A DNA stretch of 64,000 bases from DASSJT01 sp963715025 (GCA_963715025.1 CAVQQQ010000009.1:1302001-1366000), one strand, 5' to 3'. Positions 25,862-34,830 are shown, counted from the stretch's first letter. A program made the numbers and translations. Notes: generated by a model from the sequence alone, not told the origin.

Positions 25862-26662
25862 TCAGCGGCGCTTCCGTGGCCTGAAGTCCGGCGGCTGCTT
25901 CTCCATGGCTGCTCGACGCGCCGCGGCCGTGTTCTGGTTGACCAGAAGGCGCAACTGCTCTGCGCGCTCGCGGGCAAAGGTCGCGCGCGGCCCGGAGTTC
26001 CACCGGCGGGTGAAGAGCCGCTTGGCGGCGGCAAGGGAGTCCGGCGAGCGCAGGCGCAGCCGCTCAACGAGAGCCAGCGCACCGGCATACGGGTCGTCGT
26101 GCACCTCCGTGACCAAGCCGAGCTCGTGGGCCTCGATGCCGCTGACCACGTCACCGGTCATGGTGAGGCGCTTGGCGACGTCGATGCCCAGCAGCTCCGC
26201 CAGGGTCTGGATGCCGCTCATGTCGGGGATCAGTCCCCACTTCACCTCGAGGACCGACCACTGGGCGTCGGGCGTGCTCATGCGGAAGTCCGCCGCGAGG
26301 GCGATCTGGAGTCCCCCGCCAAAACAGTGACCGCGCACGGAGGCGATCACCGGAACGGGCAGCCGCCGCCAGGCCCAGCATGCCTCTTGGAAGGTGTTCG
26401 TGCCGCGCCAGGGGCGATGGGCGAAGGCCGTCGCGACCCGGTGCGGCTTCGCGAGGACCGAGCCGAAGTCCAGGCCGGCGGAGAACGAGGGCCCGTTGCC
26501 GCTGAGCACCACCGCCCGCAGGGTGCGGTCGGCGCGCAGCTTGCGCGCCGTGCCTGCGAGGTCGCGGAGCATCTCGAGCGTGAGGCCGTTGAGCTTGCCG
26601 GGTCGGTCGAGCCTCACGTGGGCGACCTGGTCTTCGACGGTGCACGTGACGTGGTTCGGCAT
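25862..26662 (-). CDS. Enoyl-CoA hydratase/isomerase family protein
   Basis: 266 aa. Crotonase fold: VAHVRLDRPGKLNGLTLEML, oxyanion-hole segments SGNGPSFSAGLDF and GHCFGGGLQIALAADFRM, then AKRLTMTGDVVSGIEAHELGLV. The Glu pair of classical hydratases is not clearly present, so the exact reaction (hydratase, isomerase or hydrolase) is open. Monocistronic; divergent from a small membrane protein. Confidence 0.92.
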   Translation of the reverse strand: MPNHVTCTVEDQVAHVRLDRPGKLNGLTLEMLRDLAGTARKLRADRTLRAVVLSGNGPSFSAGLDFGSVLAKPHRVATAFAHRPWRGTNTFQEACWAWRRLPVPVIASVRGHCFGGGLQIALAADFRMSTPDAQWSVLEVKWGLIPDMSGIQTLAELLGIDVAKRLTMTGDVVSGIEAHELGLVTEVHDDPYAGALALVERLRLRSPDSLAAAKRLFTRRWNSGPRATFARERAEQLRLLVNQNTAAARRAAMEKQPPDFRPRKRR

Positions 26663-26787
26663 GACCGAAAGGCTACGGGGAACCGGGCGGTGGTCCCTCG
26701 CCGACGGGACCAACGACTCTGCCCGGGCCCGGCGACAGACCTGAGCCTGATGACACCACTGCAGGAGGTCTGTCGCAGGAGGTTGCC

Positions 26788-27177
26788 ATGTCGGCCACGT
26801 CGAAGCACCCCCACGTCGCATCGCACCGTGCGCCGCGCCAGACGACGCCGGCCGGGCTTCACTTCCTCCGGTGGGGGTGGATCAGCGTCGCGCTCATCCC
26901 GGTGGGCTTCGCCCTCGGGATGCTCGTCGGCGAGGGGCTCCTCGCCCTGGAGGGCTACGGCTCAGGCAGTGAGCAGTCGGTCCCGGTCGCGCCCATGCTG
27001 GTAGCCGCCGTGCCGGCTCTGGCTGTCCTGGTTACGCCCGGCATCCTGGCCGCGTGGTTCGGATCCCGGGCGCTCGCCGAGGACGAGCACCGCGGAGTGT
27101 GGCCGCTCGCGGTCGGCGTCATCGCCGCCGCTGGATCGGTGCTGCTCAACGTGTTGGGATACATCGTCAACCGGTGA
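26788..27177 (+). CDS. Small membrane protein, unknown function
   Basis: 129 aa, ATG preceded by GCAGGAGG. Three hydrophobic helices (about 31-52, 67-90, 105-126) after a His- and Pro-containing N-terminus. No family recognised. Its tail overlaps the tail of the convergent VOC gene by 11 bases. Divergent from the enoyl-CoA hydratase gene. Confidence 0.7.
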   Translation: MSATSKHPHVASHRAPRQTTPAGLHFLRWGWISVALIPVGFALGMLVGEGLLALEGYGSGSEQSVPVAPMLVAAVPALAVLVTPGILAAWFGSRALAEDEHRGVWPLAVGVIAAAGSVLLNVLGYIVNR

Positions 27178-27652
27178 GGCTGGCGGCGCGCTCGATCTCG
27201 GCGACCTCGATCTTCTTCATCGAGAGCATCGCCTGCATCGCCCGCTGCGCACGCCCGGGGTCGGGGTCGCCCAGCAGGGCGGTGAGCGCCTCCGGCACGA
27301 CCTGCCAGGAGAGGCCATACCTGTCCTTGACCCAACCGCACGGCCCCTCCTCGCCGGCCTCCGAGAGCTGCTCCCAGTAGCGGTCCACCTCCCCCTGGTC
27401 GGCGCAGTGGATCTGGAATGAGATCGACTCGTTGAAGCTGAAGTCAGCCGGACCGCCGTTGAGCGCGACGAACTCGCTCCCGTCGAGCTCGAACGTCACC
27501 GTCATCGCGGATCCTTCAGGCCCGGGGCCCGCCGGCCCGTAGCGCGTGACGTCGACGATGCGCGAGTTGGGGAAGATGCCGGTGTAGAACTCGGCGGCCT
27601 GCTCGCCCTCGCTGGCGAACCACAGACAGGGGGTGGTGGTGTTGCGCGACAT
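27167..27652 (-). CDS. VOC-fold protein (PhnB/3-demethylubiquinone-methyltransferase-like)
   Basis: 161 aa from the ATG giving MSRNTTTPCLWF. It has the PhnB-like pattern: FASEGEQAAEFYTGIFPNSRI, FELDGSEFVALNGGP, a FSFNESISFQIHC core and DRYGLSWQVVPEAL. Such proteins are common and mostly uncharacterised. A C-terminal helix (RAMQAMLSMKKIEVAEIERA) is typical of the group. The tail overlaps the convergent membrane-protein gene. A GTATGCCG octamer lies in its promoter region (27673-27680). Confidence 0.88.
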   Translation of the reverse strand: MSRNTTTPCLWFASEGEQAAEFYTGIFPNSRIVDVTRYGPAGPGPEGSAMTVTFELDGSEFVALNGGPADFSFNESISFQIHCADQGEVDRYWEQLSEAGEEGPCGWVKDRYGLSWQVVPEALTALLGDPDPGRAQRAMQAMLSMKKIEVAEIERAASLTG

Positions 27653-27740
27653 GATGTCGTCCTCTCTAGCTGGTATGCCGGGTGGCCCGGACCGCGCCCG
27701 ACGGCACGGTTGCAGGTAGAACGAGCCAGGTGATCGAAAC

Positions 27741-28859
27741 TCATCGGTGGTCGATGGAAGGCCCGCCCGTCTGCCTGCTCCGCAGCCACCACCACAGCAT
27801 GCCCGCCCCACCGGTTGGGATCTCCATCAGGAAGGTGTAGCCGCGGTAGAGCAGCACACCGGCGGCGGCCTGCCCCGCGGGGACGCCCAGCGCAACCAGC
27901 GTGCCGGTCATGCCGAGCTCGACGAAGCCTGTGGCACCGGGGGTGAGGACGGCCAGACTGAGGATCCGCTCGACCGCGAACGCTGCGAACACGATGGCGG
28001 GCTCCACCGAGACCCCCACCACGCGCAGGCTGCACCAGCACAGCGCCGCCTGCAGCACGGCATACGAGAGTTTGCCGACGGTGAGCCGGCCCCAGGTCGC
28101 GGCGACGAGCCCAGCGGTGTCGCGCCGCAGGACCACGGCGCGGGCGGGAAGGCCCTCGCCGGCCCGGCCGATGCGCCGGGCGGACCAGGCCACGAGGCGG
28201 CCGACGCGCGCGGCGAGCCGGTCGCTCGCGAAGAGCCAGGCGGCCAGGGCCGCCAGGACGAGCAGGCCCAGGACGCTCCAGGTCGCGGCCGCCTCCAGGC
28301 CGTCGCTGCGCACCGCCGTGCGGGCCAGCCAGGCGACCGCGACCGTGGGCAGCGCGAGCTTGACCGCGTTGTCCCAGAGGTTGGTCACCAGGGCCCAGCG
28401 GGCGAACTCCACCCGGCCGAAGCCCCAGCTGCGGGCCATCGAGTAGTTCGCGACCGTGCCGGCAGCGCCGCCGAGGGGGAACAGGTTGGACACGAAGCTC
28501 CCAGTGAGGTTGAGCAGCAGGGACCGGCGATGGCTCAGGCCCGGCATCGCGGCGGCGAGGGAAATCGTGTGGACGCCGAGGCCCACGATCCACAGGCAGC
28601 CGAGGGCGAGCAGCTGCAGAGGCGACACTCGGCTCATCGCCGCACCCACGTCCGCCCACGGCGCCCCGGCGAGCTTCGGCAGGCCGATCCCGAGGATCGC
28701 GGCTGCGAGCGCAGCGGAGAGCGCTGCCTTGAGAAGGACGTGGCGGCGCGGCCCGGAAGAACGGCGCGGTGTCGGCTGTAGCGCGATCCCCCTGGGCGGC
28801 GCCGAGGTGACGACGACTGCCATGTCACCAGTCTTGGCGCGCAGCAGTGTCCGGCCCAT
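27741..28859 (-). CDS. Flippase-like membrane protein (lysylphosphatidylglycerol-synthase TM-region family)
   Basis: 372 aa. About eight helices, with GGAAGTVANYSMARSWGF and FVELGMTGTLVALGVPAGQAAAGVLLYRG matching the UPF0104/LPG-synthase TM family. That family transports or flips polyprenyl or phospholipid intermediates, or is of unknown function when stand-alone. No aminoacyl-transferase domain is attached. The start at 28859 has a GGGGGTGAG site; an inner ATG at 28823 is possible. Confidence 0.85.
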   Translation of the reverse strand: MGRTLLRAKTGDMAVVVTSAPPRGIALQPTPRRSSGPRRHVLLKAALSAALAAAILGIGLPKLAGAPWADVGAAMSRVSPLQLLALGCLWIVGLGVHTISLAAAMPGLSHRRSLLLNLTGSFVSNLFPLGGAAGTVANYSMARSWGFGRVEFARWALVTNLWDNAVKLALPTVAVAWLARTAVRSDGLEAAATWSVLGLLVLAALAAWLFASDRLAARVGRLVAWSARRIGRAGEGLPARAVVLRRDTAGLVAATWGRLTVGKLSYAVLQAALCWCSLRVVGVSVEPAIVFAAFAVERILSLAVLTPGATGFVELGMTGTLVALGVPAGQAAAGVLLYRGYTFLMEIPTGGAGMLWWWLRSRQTGGPSIDHR

Positions 28860-29075
28860 CCGTGCTCACCCCCACAGTGCACGGATTCCCCGGCTCCGGG
28901 GTAGGGGTCTTCCCCTAGGGGCTGGTCCGGGGTTCGCTGAGGGGGACGGACGGGACTCGCCGGCCCTGCCGACGGGCGACGTCAGCGCGGCCGCGCCGCT
29001 GGTCACCGCTGCGGCGGGGTGTATGCCGCTCGCCCACCGCGCCGCAGCGCGCTGAGCTCGGGTGGTGGCCCGGGG
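28860..29075. other. Intergenic region with a small hairpin and an octamer
   Basis: 216 bases between the flippase start (28859, minus) and the small HTH stop (29076, minus). It holds TAGGGG at 28902-28907 pairing with CCCCTA at 28912-28917 over a TCTT loop, and a GTATGCCG octamer at 29021-29028. The hairpin could be a terminator for the HTH gene or part of the flippase promoter region. I see no gene here. Confidence 0.4.
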
Positions 29076-29354
29076 TCAGAGTCGGGCGGCCGGGCGGCCG
29101 ACGACCCTCACCGTTGCGAGCCGCCGGTGACCCCAGCGGTCGCGCGAATGACCGAGCCTCTTGTGCGCTGCCTGCGCGGTGACCCCCAGGGCCTGCCCGA
29201 TGCGCGCCCACGTCCAGCCCTGCTCCAGGGCATGGCCGACGGTCAGTCGCTCGAGCTGGTTGATGAGGGCCCGTGACGACCGGACGACCGCGAACGCGGC
29301 CTCCGGGTCGTCCGGTGACGGCAGGTCAGGCAACCTGGTCATGCCATCAACCAT
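29076..29354 (-). CDS. Small helix-turn-helix protein
   Basis: 92 aa. The middle is VGHALEQGWTWARIGQALGVTAQAAHKRLG, a clear helix-turn-helix of the type found in short actinobacterial proteins related to sigma-factor region 4 folds. The C-terminus is basic (RDRWGHRRLATVRVVGR). The start is at 29354 or at the inner ATG at 29342. It is divergent from the NlpC/P60 gene, so it may regulate it or itself; inference. Confidence 0.7.
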   Translation of the reverse strand: MVDGMTRLPDLPSPDDPEAAFAVVRSSRALINQLERLTVGHALEQGWTWARIGQALGVTAQAAHKRLGHSRDRWGHRRLATVRVVGRPAARL

Positions 29355-29671
29355 CGTTGACGCGGGTCCCCGGATCAAGCCTCGGCGGGGCGGCTGGGCC
29401 CGACTGGCGCCGAACGGCCGGCCATGACGCCCCGCGGACGCGCGTTTGCGCAGGTCAGGGACCTGATGCGGCAACGGGATCGCCGCGCCCGGTTTGTCAT
29501 GCTATGGGCTGGTTCGGGGATCCCAGAGGCGGCCTGGGGTGCTTGCAGGACCACCCCAGGACGCCCACCCTATGGCCGTCCATGGCGCCTTCCCCCGCGG
29601 GGACTCCCCCGAGGCCACGTGGGCTGGTGTTGGCGACGCGGCGGTTCTGTCCCCTGAGAAACCAGGTTTCC
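29355..29671. promoter_or_regulatory. 317-base divergent region, long structured leader of the NlpC/P60 gene
   Basis: A strong hairpin, CCTGGGGTG (29533-29541) with CACCCCAGG (29552-29560) and a ten-base loop, lies 110 bases before the NlpC/P60 ATG. The region from about 29450 to 29660 is rich in further short GC helices. Cell-wall hydrolase genes of actinomycetes often carry cyclic-di-AMP (ydaO) riboswitches in such leaders, but I cannot match the consensus by eye. Reported as an unidentified leader only. Confidence 0.3.
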
Positions 29672-30160
29672 ATGACCACGCTCACGGCATCACTTCGAGC
29701 GGCCCGCATCATGCTGATGACGGTGCTGCTGGCGATCGGCCTCCTGGCCCTCCCCACCGCGCAGCCCGCGGCCCACGCGGCGACCTCGGCGTCGTCGACC
29801 CAGATCAGCGCGGCCCTCGCCCAGGCCAAGTCGAGGGTCGGGCTCACCCCCTACCGGTGGGGCGGCACCAGCCTCATCTATGGAGTCGACTGCTCGGGCT
29901 TCACCTACCGCATCTTCCGCAACCAGGGTGTCTACCTCCCGCGAACGGCGCAGGACCAGCGGTATGCCGTGCGGTCGATCAGCCGGTGGTCGCGCGCCCC
30001 CGGCGACCTGGTCTTCTTCCACACCTCGAGCGGGTACGTGTACCACGTCGGGATCTACGCCGGCAGCGGCTACATCATCGACGCGAGCAGTTCCCGCGGG
30101 AAGGTCGTCAAGCGCCTGATCTGGACGTCGTCGGTCTACTACGGGACGCTGCGCCGCTGA
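29672..30160 (+). CDS. NlpC/P60-family secreted peptidoglycan hydrolase
   Basis: 162 aa. Signal peptide (about 1-35, MLMTVLLAIGLLALPTAQP... AHAA). A single NlpC/P60 domain: catalytic Cys in YGVDCSGFTYRIF (about 73), the usual PGDLVFFHT block, and the His in YHVGIYAG (about 129). It cleaves cell-wall stem peptides (gamma-D-Glu-mDAP type). No wall-binding repeat is attached. Its 3' end overlaps the convergent TetR gene by 22 bases. Confidence 0.93.
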   Translation: MTTLTASLRAARIMLMTVLLAIGLLALPTAQPAAHAATSASSTQISAALAQAKSRVGLTPYRWGGTSLIYGVDCSGFTYRIFRNQGVYLPRTAQDQRYAVRSISRWSRAPGDLVFFHTSSGYVYHVGIYAGSGYIIDASSSRGKVVKRLIWTSSVYYGTLRR

Positions 30161-30753
30161 CCCGCCACGGTCAAGAGGGCATCGAGGGCCGCCGTGCAGT
30201 GGCCGACGAGGTCGTCGAGGGAAAGGCCCCGCTGCGGGGCCGGCGCCTCGGACCACGCCAGCGCGCGGTCCTCGACGTAGGCCACCCAGCCGTGGAGGAC
30301 CGGCAGGGCTGCGTCGTCGAGCTCGGTGACGCCGAGGGCTAGCCGGGCCATCGCCTCGCGGAGCGTCCCCGCAAGTCCCTCCGTCCCGAGCGAGGCGCCG
30401 GTGCGTCCGTAGACGAGCGCCAGATAGCTGTCGCGGCGCCGGTCGAGCTGGAGGACGAAGCGCTCCACGAACTGAGCGAGCCGCTGCTCCCGGGTCCCGC
30501 CCTCGTCCGGCGCGACGTTGCGCATGACCCGCCGACCGGCGGCCTCGACGACGGCCTGGTGGAAGGCGTTCTTGGTCGGGAAGTAGTGGAACAGCAGCCC
30601 CCGCGAGATGCCGGCCTCCGCAGCCACCTCGTCGATCGACAGGTCTTGGATCGGCCGCTCGACGAGTTTCCGCAGGCCGATGCCCAGCAGCTGCCGCCGC
30701 CGGTCGTTGCGGGAGAGGCGCCGGGGCGGCGCGGCGGGCGATGTCTTGGTCAC
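30139..30753 (-). CDS. TetR-family transcriptional regulator
   Basis: 204 aa, GTG start. The N-terminal HTH is LSIDEVAAEAGISRGLLFHYFPTKNAFHQAV, classic TetR. The rest is an alpha-helical ligand domain. It is divergent from an acyl-CoA dehydrogenase operon with a 19-base perfect palindrome in the 40-base gap between starts, so it is the likely repressor of that operon and of itself. The ligand may be an acyl-CoA by analogy with other TetR-type fatty-acid regulators. Confidence 0.94.
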   Translation of the reverse strand: MTKTSPAAPPRRLSRNDRRRQLLGIGLRKLVERPIQDLSIDEVAAEAGISRGLLFHYFPTKNAFHQAVVEAAGRRVMRNVAPDEGGTREQRLAQFVERFVLQLDRRRDSYLALVYGRTGASLGTEGLAGTLREAMARLALGVTELDDAALPVLHGWVAYVEDRALAWSEAPAPQRGLSLDDLVGHCTAALDALLTVAGQRRSVP

Positions 30754-30756
30754 AGC

Positions 30757-30775
30757 TGTTGAGCATTGCTCAACA
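30757..30775. promoter_or_regulatory. Probable TetR operator (19-bp palindrome)
   Basis: TGTTGAGCATTGCTCAACA, a perfect palindrome of two nine-base arms around a single T. It lies between the TetR start (30753, minus) and the acyl-CoA dehydrogenase ATG (30794, plus). Its AT-rich, perfectly symmetric sequence in otherwise GC-rich DNA, and its position, fit an operator for the adjacent TetR protein. Confidence 0.8.
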
Positions 30776-30793
30776 AGCCCGTAGGGTCAACTC

Positions 30794-32053
30794 ATGGACT
30801 TCGCACCGTCCCCGCGCGCCGCTGACCTCACCGAGCGGGTGCGCGCCTTCATCCAGACCGAGATCGAGCCGGTGGAAGCGGCCTACCACCGGGAGATCGC
30901 CGAGCGCCGGTCCAGCGGCCGCGACCCCTGGGAGCCGCTCCCGGTCATCGCGGAGCTCCGCGCCAAGGCCCGCGCCCAAGGCCTGTGGAACCTCTTCCTC
31001 CCCGCTGGACACGAGGGTCCATATGCCGCTCAGTTCGGCACTGACGGCGGCGCCGGTCTGTCGAACGTGGACTACGCGCCCGTGGCGGAGCAGACCGGTC
31101 GCTCGTTCCTTGCCCCGCACATCTTCAACTGCAACGCGCCCGACACCGGCAACATGGAGGTGCTGCTGAAGTACGGCAGCGACGCGCAGAGGCGGGACTG
31201 GCTCGAGCCGCTGCTCGATGGCCGCATGCGCAGTGCCTTCTGCATGACCGAGCCCGGGGTCGCCTCCTCGGACGCAACGACGATGGAGCTGCGGACGGAG
31301 GTCGACGGCGACGAGGTGGTCGTCAACGGGCGGAAGTGGTGGTCCACCGGGGTGGGCCACCCCGACTGCCAGATCTACATCGTCATGGGCCTGACCGATC
31401 CGGAGGCCCACAAGTACGCGCGCCACTCGATGGTGCTGGTGCCGCGGGACACCCCCGGTGTGACGGTCGAGCGACTGCTGCCCATCATGGGCACCTACGA
31501 CGAGCCGCACGGGCACGGCGAGGTCTCGTTCAACGACGTGCGCGTGCCCCTGGACAATCTCATCGCCGGGCCGGGCCGGGCGTTCGAGATTGCGCAGGGC
31601 CGTCTGGGGCCGGGCCGGGTGCACCACTGCATGCGCCTGATCGGCCTGGCCGAGCGGGCTCTCGAGCTCGCCTGCGAGCGCGGCCTCGCCCGGCAGGCGT
31701 TCGGGAAGCCCCTGGTCAACCTCGGCGGCAATCGCGAGCGCATCGCCGATGCGCGGATCGCGATCAACCAGGCCCGCCTGCTCGTACTCCACGCCGCCTG
31801 GCTGCTCGACACCCAGGGGCCCAAAGGTGCCCTGAGCGCGGTCAGCGAGATCAAGGTTGCGGTCCCCACCATGGCCACCCGCGTGGTCGACATGGCCATC
31901 CAGCTGCACGGCGGGGGCGGCCTGTCCGACGACTTCCCGCTTGCCGCCAGCTGGATCAGCGCCCGGTCCCTGCGGCTCGCCGATGGCCCCGACGAGGTGC
32001 ACCGCGGCGTCATCGCCAGGCTCGAGCTCATGAAGCACGGGGCGGCCCGATGA
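30794..32053 (+). CDS. Acyl-CoA dehydrogenase
   Basis: 419 aa. AFCMTEPGVASSDATTMEL is the flavin/acyl-binding block; GPGRVHHCMRLIGLAERALEL and RQAFGKPLVNLGGNRERIAD are conserved C-terminal-domain segments, with VHRGVIARLEL at the end. FAD-dependent alpha,beta-dehydrogenation of an acyl-CoA. The length and N-terminus (DFAPSPRAADLTERVRAFIQTE) match the branched or long-chain ACAD10/11-like group. The first gene of an overlapping run under TetR control; its stop overlaps the SDR start (ATGA). Confidence 0.94.
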   Translation: MDFAPSPRAADLTERVRAFIQTEIEPVEAAYHREIAERRSSGRDPWEPLPVIAELRAKARAQGLWNLFLPAGHEGPYAAQFGTDGGAGLSNVDYAPVAEQTGRSFLAPHIFNCNAPDTGNMEVLLKYGSDAQRRDWLEPLLDGRMRSAFCMTEPGVASSDATTMELRTEVDGDEVVVNGRKWWSTGVGHPDCQIYIVMGLTDPEAHKYARHSMVLVPRDTPGVTVERLLPIMGTYDEPHGHGEVSFNDVRVPLDNLIAGPGRAFEIAQGRLGPGRVHHCMRLIGLAERALELACERGLARQAFGKPLVNLGGNRERIADARIAINQARLLVLHAAWLLDTQGPKGALSAVSEIKVAVPTMATRVVDMAIQLHGGGGLSDDFPLAASWISARSLRLADGPDEVHRGVIARLELMKHGAAR

Positions 32054-32964
32054 GCGCCTCCAACGGCTCGCTGCCGAACCCGCCGGCCCCGGGCCGGCGG
32101 GTGCTGGTCACCGGCGGCTCTTCCGGGCTGGGTCTGGCCTTGGTGGAGCAGTTCGTCGCTGCCGGCGACCGGGTGCTGGTCACCGACCTCGCTGCCGAGG
32201 CCAGGGCGACCGGCCCGGGAGGCGCACCGGCGACGCTGCCGGACGGCACGGCATACCACCAGCTCGACGTGCGCAGCGACGCAGACTGGAGTCGCGCTCG
32301 CGACTGGGTCCAGGAGCACTGGGGCGGTCTGGACCTGCTGGTCAACAACGCGGGAATCGCGCAGGGCGGCCGCATTGACCGGGTGACCATGGAGGACTGG
32401 CAGCTCATCACCGACGTCAACCTGCTCGGGGTCGTGCGTGGCTGCCGCACCTTCGTACCGATGATGAAGGCGCAGGGCAGCGGGCAGATCGTCAACACCG
32501 CCTCCATGGCGGGTCTCGTGCACCCACCCGCAATGAGCTCCTACAACGCGGTCAAGGCCGGCGTGGTGGCGCTCAGCGAGACCCTGCAGCACGAGCTCAA
32601 GCCCTTCGGGATCAGCGTGTCGGTGGTCTGCCCGAGCTTCTTCCGCACAAACCTCGGGGACTCGTTCAACGACAGCGATCCCCTCATGCGCGATGCGGGA
32701 AAGCGGCTCGTCGAGGGGTCGAGGGCCAGCGCTGCCGAGGTCGCCGGGATCGTGCTCGAGGGTTTGGCCAAGCGCAAGCCGGTGATTCTCACCGACCGCG
32801 AGGGGCGCCTCGCCCACTGGGCGAAGCGGCTGGCCCGACCGCTGCACAACCGGCAGATGGCAGCGGTCGCGAGGAAACTGCGGGACGCGGAGACGTCACC
32901 GGGTGAGCAGGCGGAGGGCGAGCCCGCCGAGGGCGGAGCGGCGCAGGACAGGGCCCGGGCGTGA
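32050..32964 (+). CDS. Short-chain dehydrogenase/reductase
   Basis: 304 aa. Cofactor motif VLVTGGSSGLGLALVEQF, then LVNNAGIAQGG, catalytic Ser in NTASMAGL and the YxxxK motif in YNAVKAGV. The C-terminal 45 residues are a Gly/Glu-rich tail (GEQAEGEPAEGGA). NAD(P)-dependent oxidoreduction of an unknown alcohol/ketone, probably a step in the acyl-CoA degradation encoded here. Overlaps both neighbours (ATGA, GTGA). Confidence 0.93.
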   Translation: MSASNGSLPNPPAPGRRVLVTGGSSGLGLALVEQFVAAGDRVLVTDLAAEARATGPGGAPATLPDGTAYHQLDVRSDADWSRARDWVQEHWGGLDLLVNNAGIAQGGRIDRVTMEDWQLITDVNLLGVVRGCRTFVPMMKAQGSGQIVNTASMAGLVHPPAMSSYNAVKAGVVALSETLQHELKPFGISVSVVCPSFFRTNLGDSFNDSDPLMRDAGKRLVEGSRASAAEVAGIVLEGLAKRKPVILTDREGRLAHWAKRLARPLHNRQMAAVARKLRDAETSPGEQAEGEPAEGGAAQDRARA

Positions 32965-33716
32965 GCGCGGGAACGATCCTCATCACCGGGGCGAGCTCAG
33001 GGCTGGGAGCGGAGATGGCGCGCCAGTTCGCCGCCCTCGGCTATGACCTCGCGCTGTGTGCCCGGCGGGCGGACCGGCTGGAGGGTCTCCGGGACGAGAT
33101 CGAGGCGGCACACCCGGGGCGACGGGTGGAGCTGCGAGCCCTCGACGTCACCGACCACGCGCAGGTGTTCGACGTGTTCCGTGCGTTCGCTGCGGACTTC
33201 GGCGGCATCGACCGGGTCATCGTCAACGCAGGCCTGGGCAAGGGCGCGGCGCTCGGAACCGGCCGCTTCGACGCCAACCGGGAAACGGCCATGACCAACT
33301 TTGTCGGGGCCCTGGCCCAGGCGGAGGCCGCCATGGAGATCTTCCGCGCCCAGGGCCGCGGGCACCTGGTCATGATCTCCTCGATGTCCGCCCTGCGAGG
33401 CATGCGCAAGAGCATGACGACGTATGCCGCGTCGAAGGCCGGAGTGGCCAGCCTCGCCGAGGGCCTGCGCTCCGAACTCATCGGCAAGAAGGGGATCGAC
33501 ATCTCGGTGATCTACCCGGGCTACATTCGCTCGGAGATGAACGAGCACGTGTCGCAGCAGACGAGGTTCATGGTCGACACCCAGACGGGGGTGCGGGCCA
33601 TGGTCCAGGCGATCGAGAAGCGCAAGGCGAAGGCCTATGTCCCGGCCTGGCCATGGGTGCCGATCGGCATTGCCATGCGGAGCATGCCCCTGTCGATCGT
33701 GCGCAAGCTCGCCTGA
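32961..33716 (+). CDS. Short-chain dehydrogenase/reductase
   Basis: 251 aa from a GTG overlapping the previous stop. ILITGASSGLGAEMARQF, VNAGLGKG, ISSMSALRGM and the YxxxK motif YAASKAGV are all present. The C-terminus ends WPWVPIGIAMRSMPLSIVRKLA, a hydrophobic tail seen in membrane-associated SDRs of lipid metabolism. A second SDR in the same run, not a close copy of the first. Confidence 0.93.
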   Translation: MSAGTILITGASSGLGAEMARQFAALGYDLALCARRADRLEGLRDEIEAAHPGRRVELRALDVTDHAQVFDVFRAFAADFGGIDRVIVNAGLGKGAALGTGRFDANRETAMTNFVGALAQAEAAMEIFRAQGRGHLVMISSMSALRGMRKSMTTYAASKAGVASLAEGLRSELIGKKGIDISVIYPGYIRSEMNEHVSQQTRFMVDTQTGVRAMVQAIEKRKAKAYVPAWPWVPIGIAMRSMPLSIVRKLA

Positions 33717-33728
33717 GGAGTGTTGCGG

Positions 33729-34823
33729 GTGGAATCAAGGGCACGTGGGGCCGTTGCTGGAGCCAGCGCGGTCCGCGGCGAGGACTCCTTCGACGTCGGC
33801 TCGATGGCGCAGTGGCTGCGCGAGCACGCCGAGGACGGCACGAGCCTGGCGGGGATCCCGGAGGTGCGGCAGTTCTCGGGTGGCGCGTCGAACCTCACCT
33901 ACCTGCTGCGGTACCCCTCGCGCGACCTGATCCTGCGCCGTCCGCCAACGGGCCACAAGGCCAAGAGTGCTCACGACATGGGGCGCGAACACCGGATCCA
34001 GAAGGCACTCAGGCCACTGTTCCCGTACGTCCCGGAGATGGTGGCGTTCTGCGGCGACGAGTCGGTGATCGGCTCGCAGTTCTACGTGATGGAGCGCGTC
34101 GAAGGCACCATCCTGCGGCGGGACCTGCCCCCGGAGCTCGGCCTCGACGAGGCCCAGGTGCGCACGCTGTGCACGCGCGTCCTCGACCTGCTCGTGGAGC
34201 TGCACGGCGTCGACCCGTCCGCCGTCGGCCTGTCCGACCTGGGCCGCGGCCATGGATACGTGGCACGGCAGGTGGCCGGGTGGACCCAGCGGTACCGCGC
34301 GGCGAAGACGTGGAACGTCGGGTCGTTCGAGAAGGTGATGCACTGGCTGGAGGTGAACCAGCCGAACGACGTGCGAACCTGCCTGATCCACAACGACTTC
34401 CGCTTCGACAACATTGTCCTGTCGTCGGACGACCCCACCCACCCTGTGGGCCTGCTCGACTGGGAGATGGCCACCCTCGGCGACCCGCTCATGGACCTCG
34501 GTGGCGCCCTGGCCTACTGGGTGCAGGCCGACGACGGCAGGTGGTTCCGCCAGTTCCGGCGGCAGCCCACCCACGAACCCGGCATGATGACCCGCCGCGA
34601 GGTTGTCGACTACTACACCTCCCGGACCGGGCTCTCGCTGACACCCCAGCAGTGGGCCTTCTACGAGGTATTCGGCCTGTTCCGTCTCGCGGTGATCGTC
34701 CAGCAGATCTACTACCGCTACCACCACGGCCAGACCCACAACCCGGCGTTCAAGCGATTCCACCTGGCCGTGCTCATGCTCGAGGCCCGCTGCCGCCGGA
34801 TCATCCGCCGGGCCGGCCGGTGA
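33729..34823 (+). CDS. Phosphotransferase-family (APH/ACAD10-N-like) protein
   Basis: 364 aa from a GTG eight bases after GGAG; a GTG at 33720 is the alternative. It has the protein-kinase-like fold: FSGGASNLTYLLRYP, LIHNDFRFDNIVL (catalytic loop) and LLDWEMATLGDPLMDLG (metal-binding). This matches the APH domain of ACAD10/11 proteins, which in animals phosphorylates 4-hydroxy fatty acyl-CoAs so the dehydrogenase part can remove the phosphate. Here the kinase and the dehydrogenase are separate genes of one operon, which supports the same role. Inference, but strong by context. Confidence 0.88.
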   Translation: MESRARGAVAGASAVRGEDSFDVGSMAQWLREHAEDGTSLAGIPEVRQFSGGASNLTYLLRYPSRDLILRRPPTGHKAKSAHDMGREHRIQKALRPLFPYVPEMVAFCGDESVIGSQFYVMERVEGTILRRDLPPELGLDEAQVRTLCTRVLDLLVELHGVDPSAVGLSDLGRGHGYVARQVAGWTQRYRAAKTWNVGSFEKVMHWLEVNQPNDVRTCLIHNDFRFDNIVLSSDDPTHPVGLLDWEMATLGDPLMDLGGALAYWVQADDGRWFRQFRRQPTHEPGMMTRREVVDYYTSRTGLSLTPQQWAFYEVFGLFRLAVIVQQIYYRYHHGQTHNPAFKRFHLAVLMLEARCRRIIRRAGR

Positions 34824-34830
34824 GCCCACC

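Noticed and set aside
28902..28917. TAGGGG/CCCCTA hairpin as an iron or zinc box
   Set aside because: Six-base arms are too short and do not match Fur/Zur/DtxR consensus; treated as a possible terminator only.
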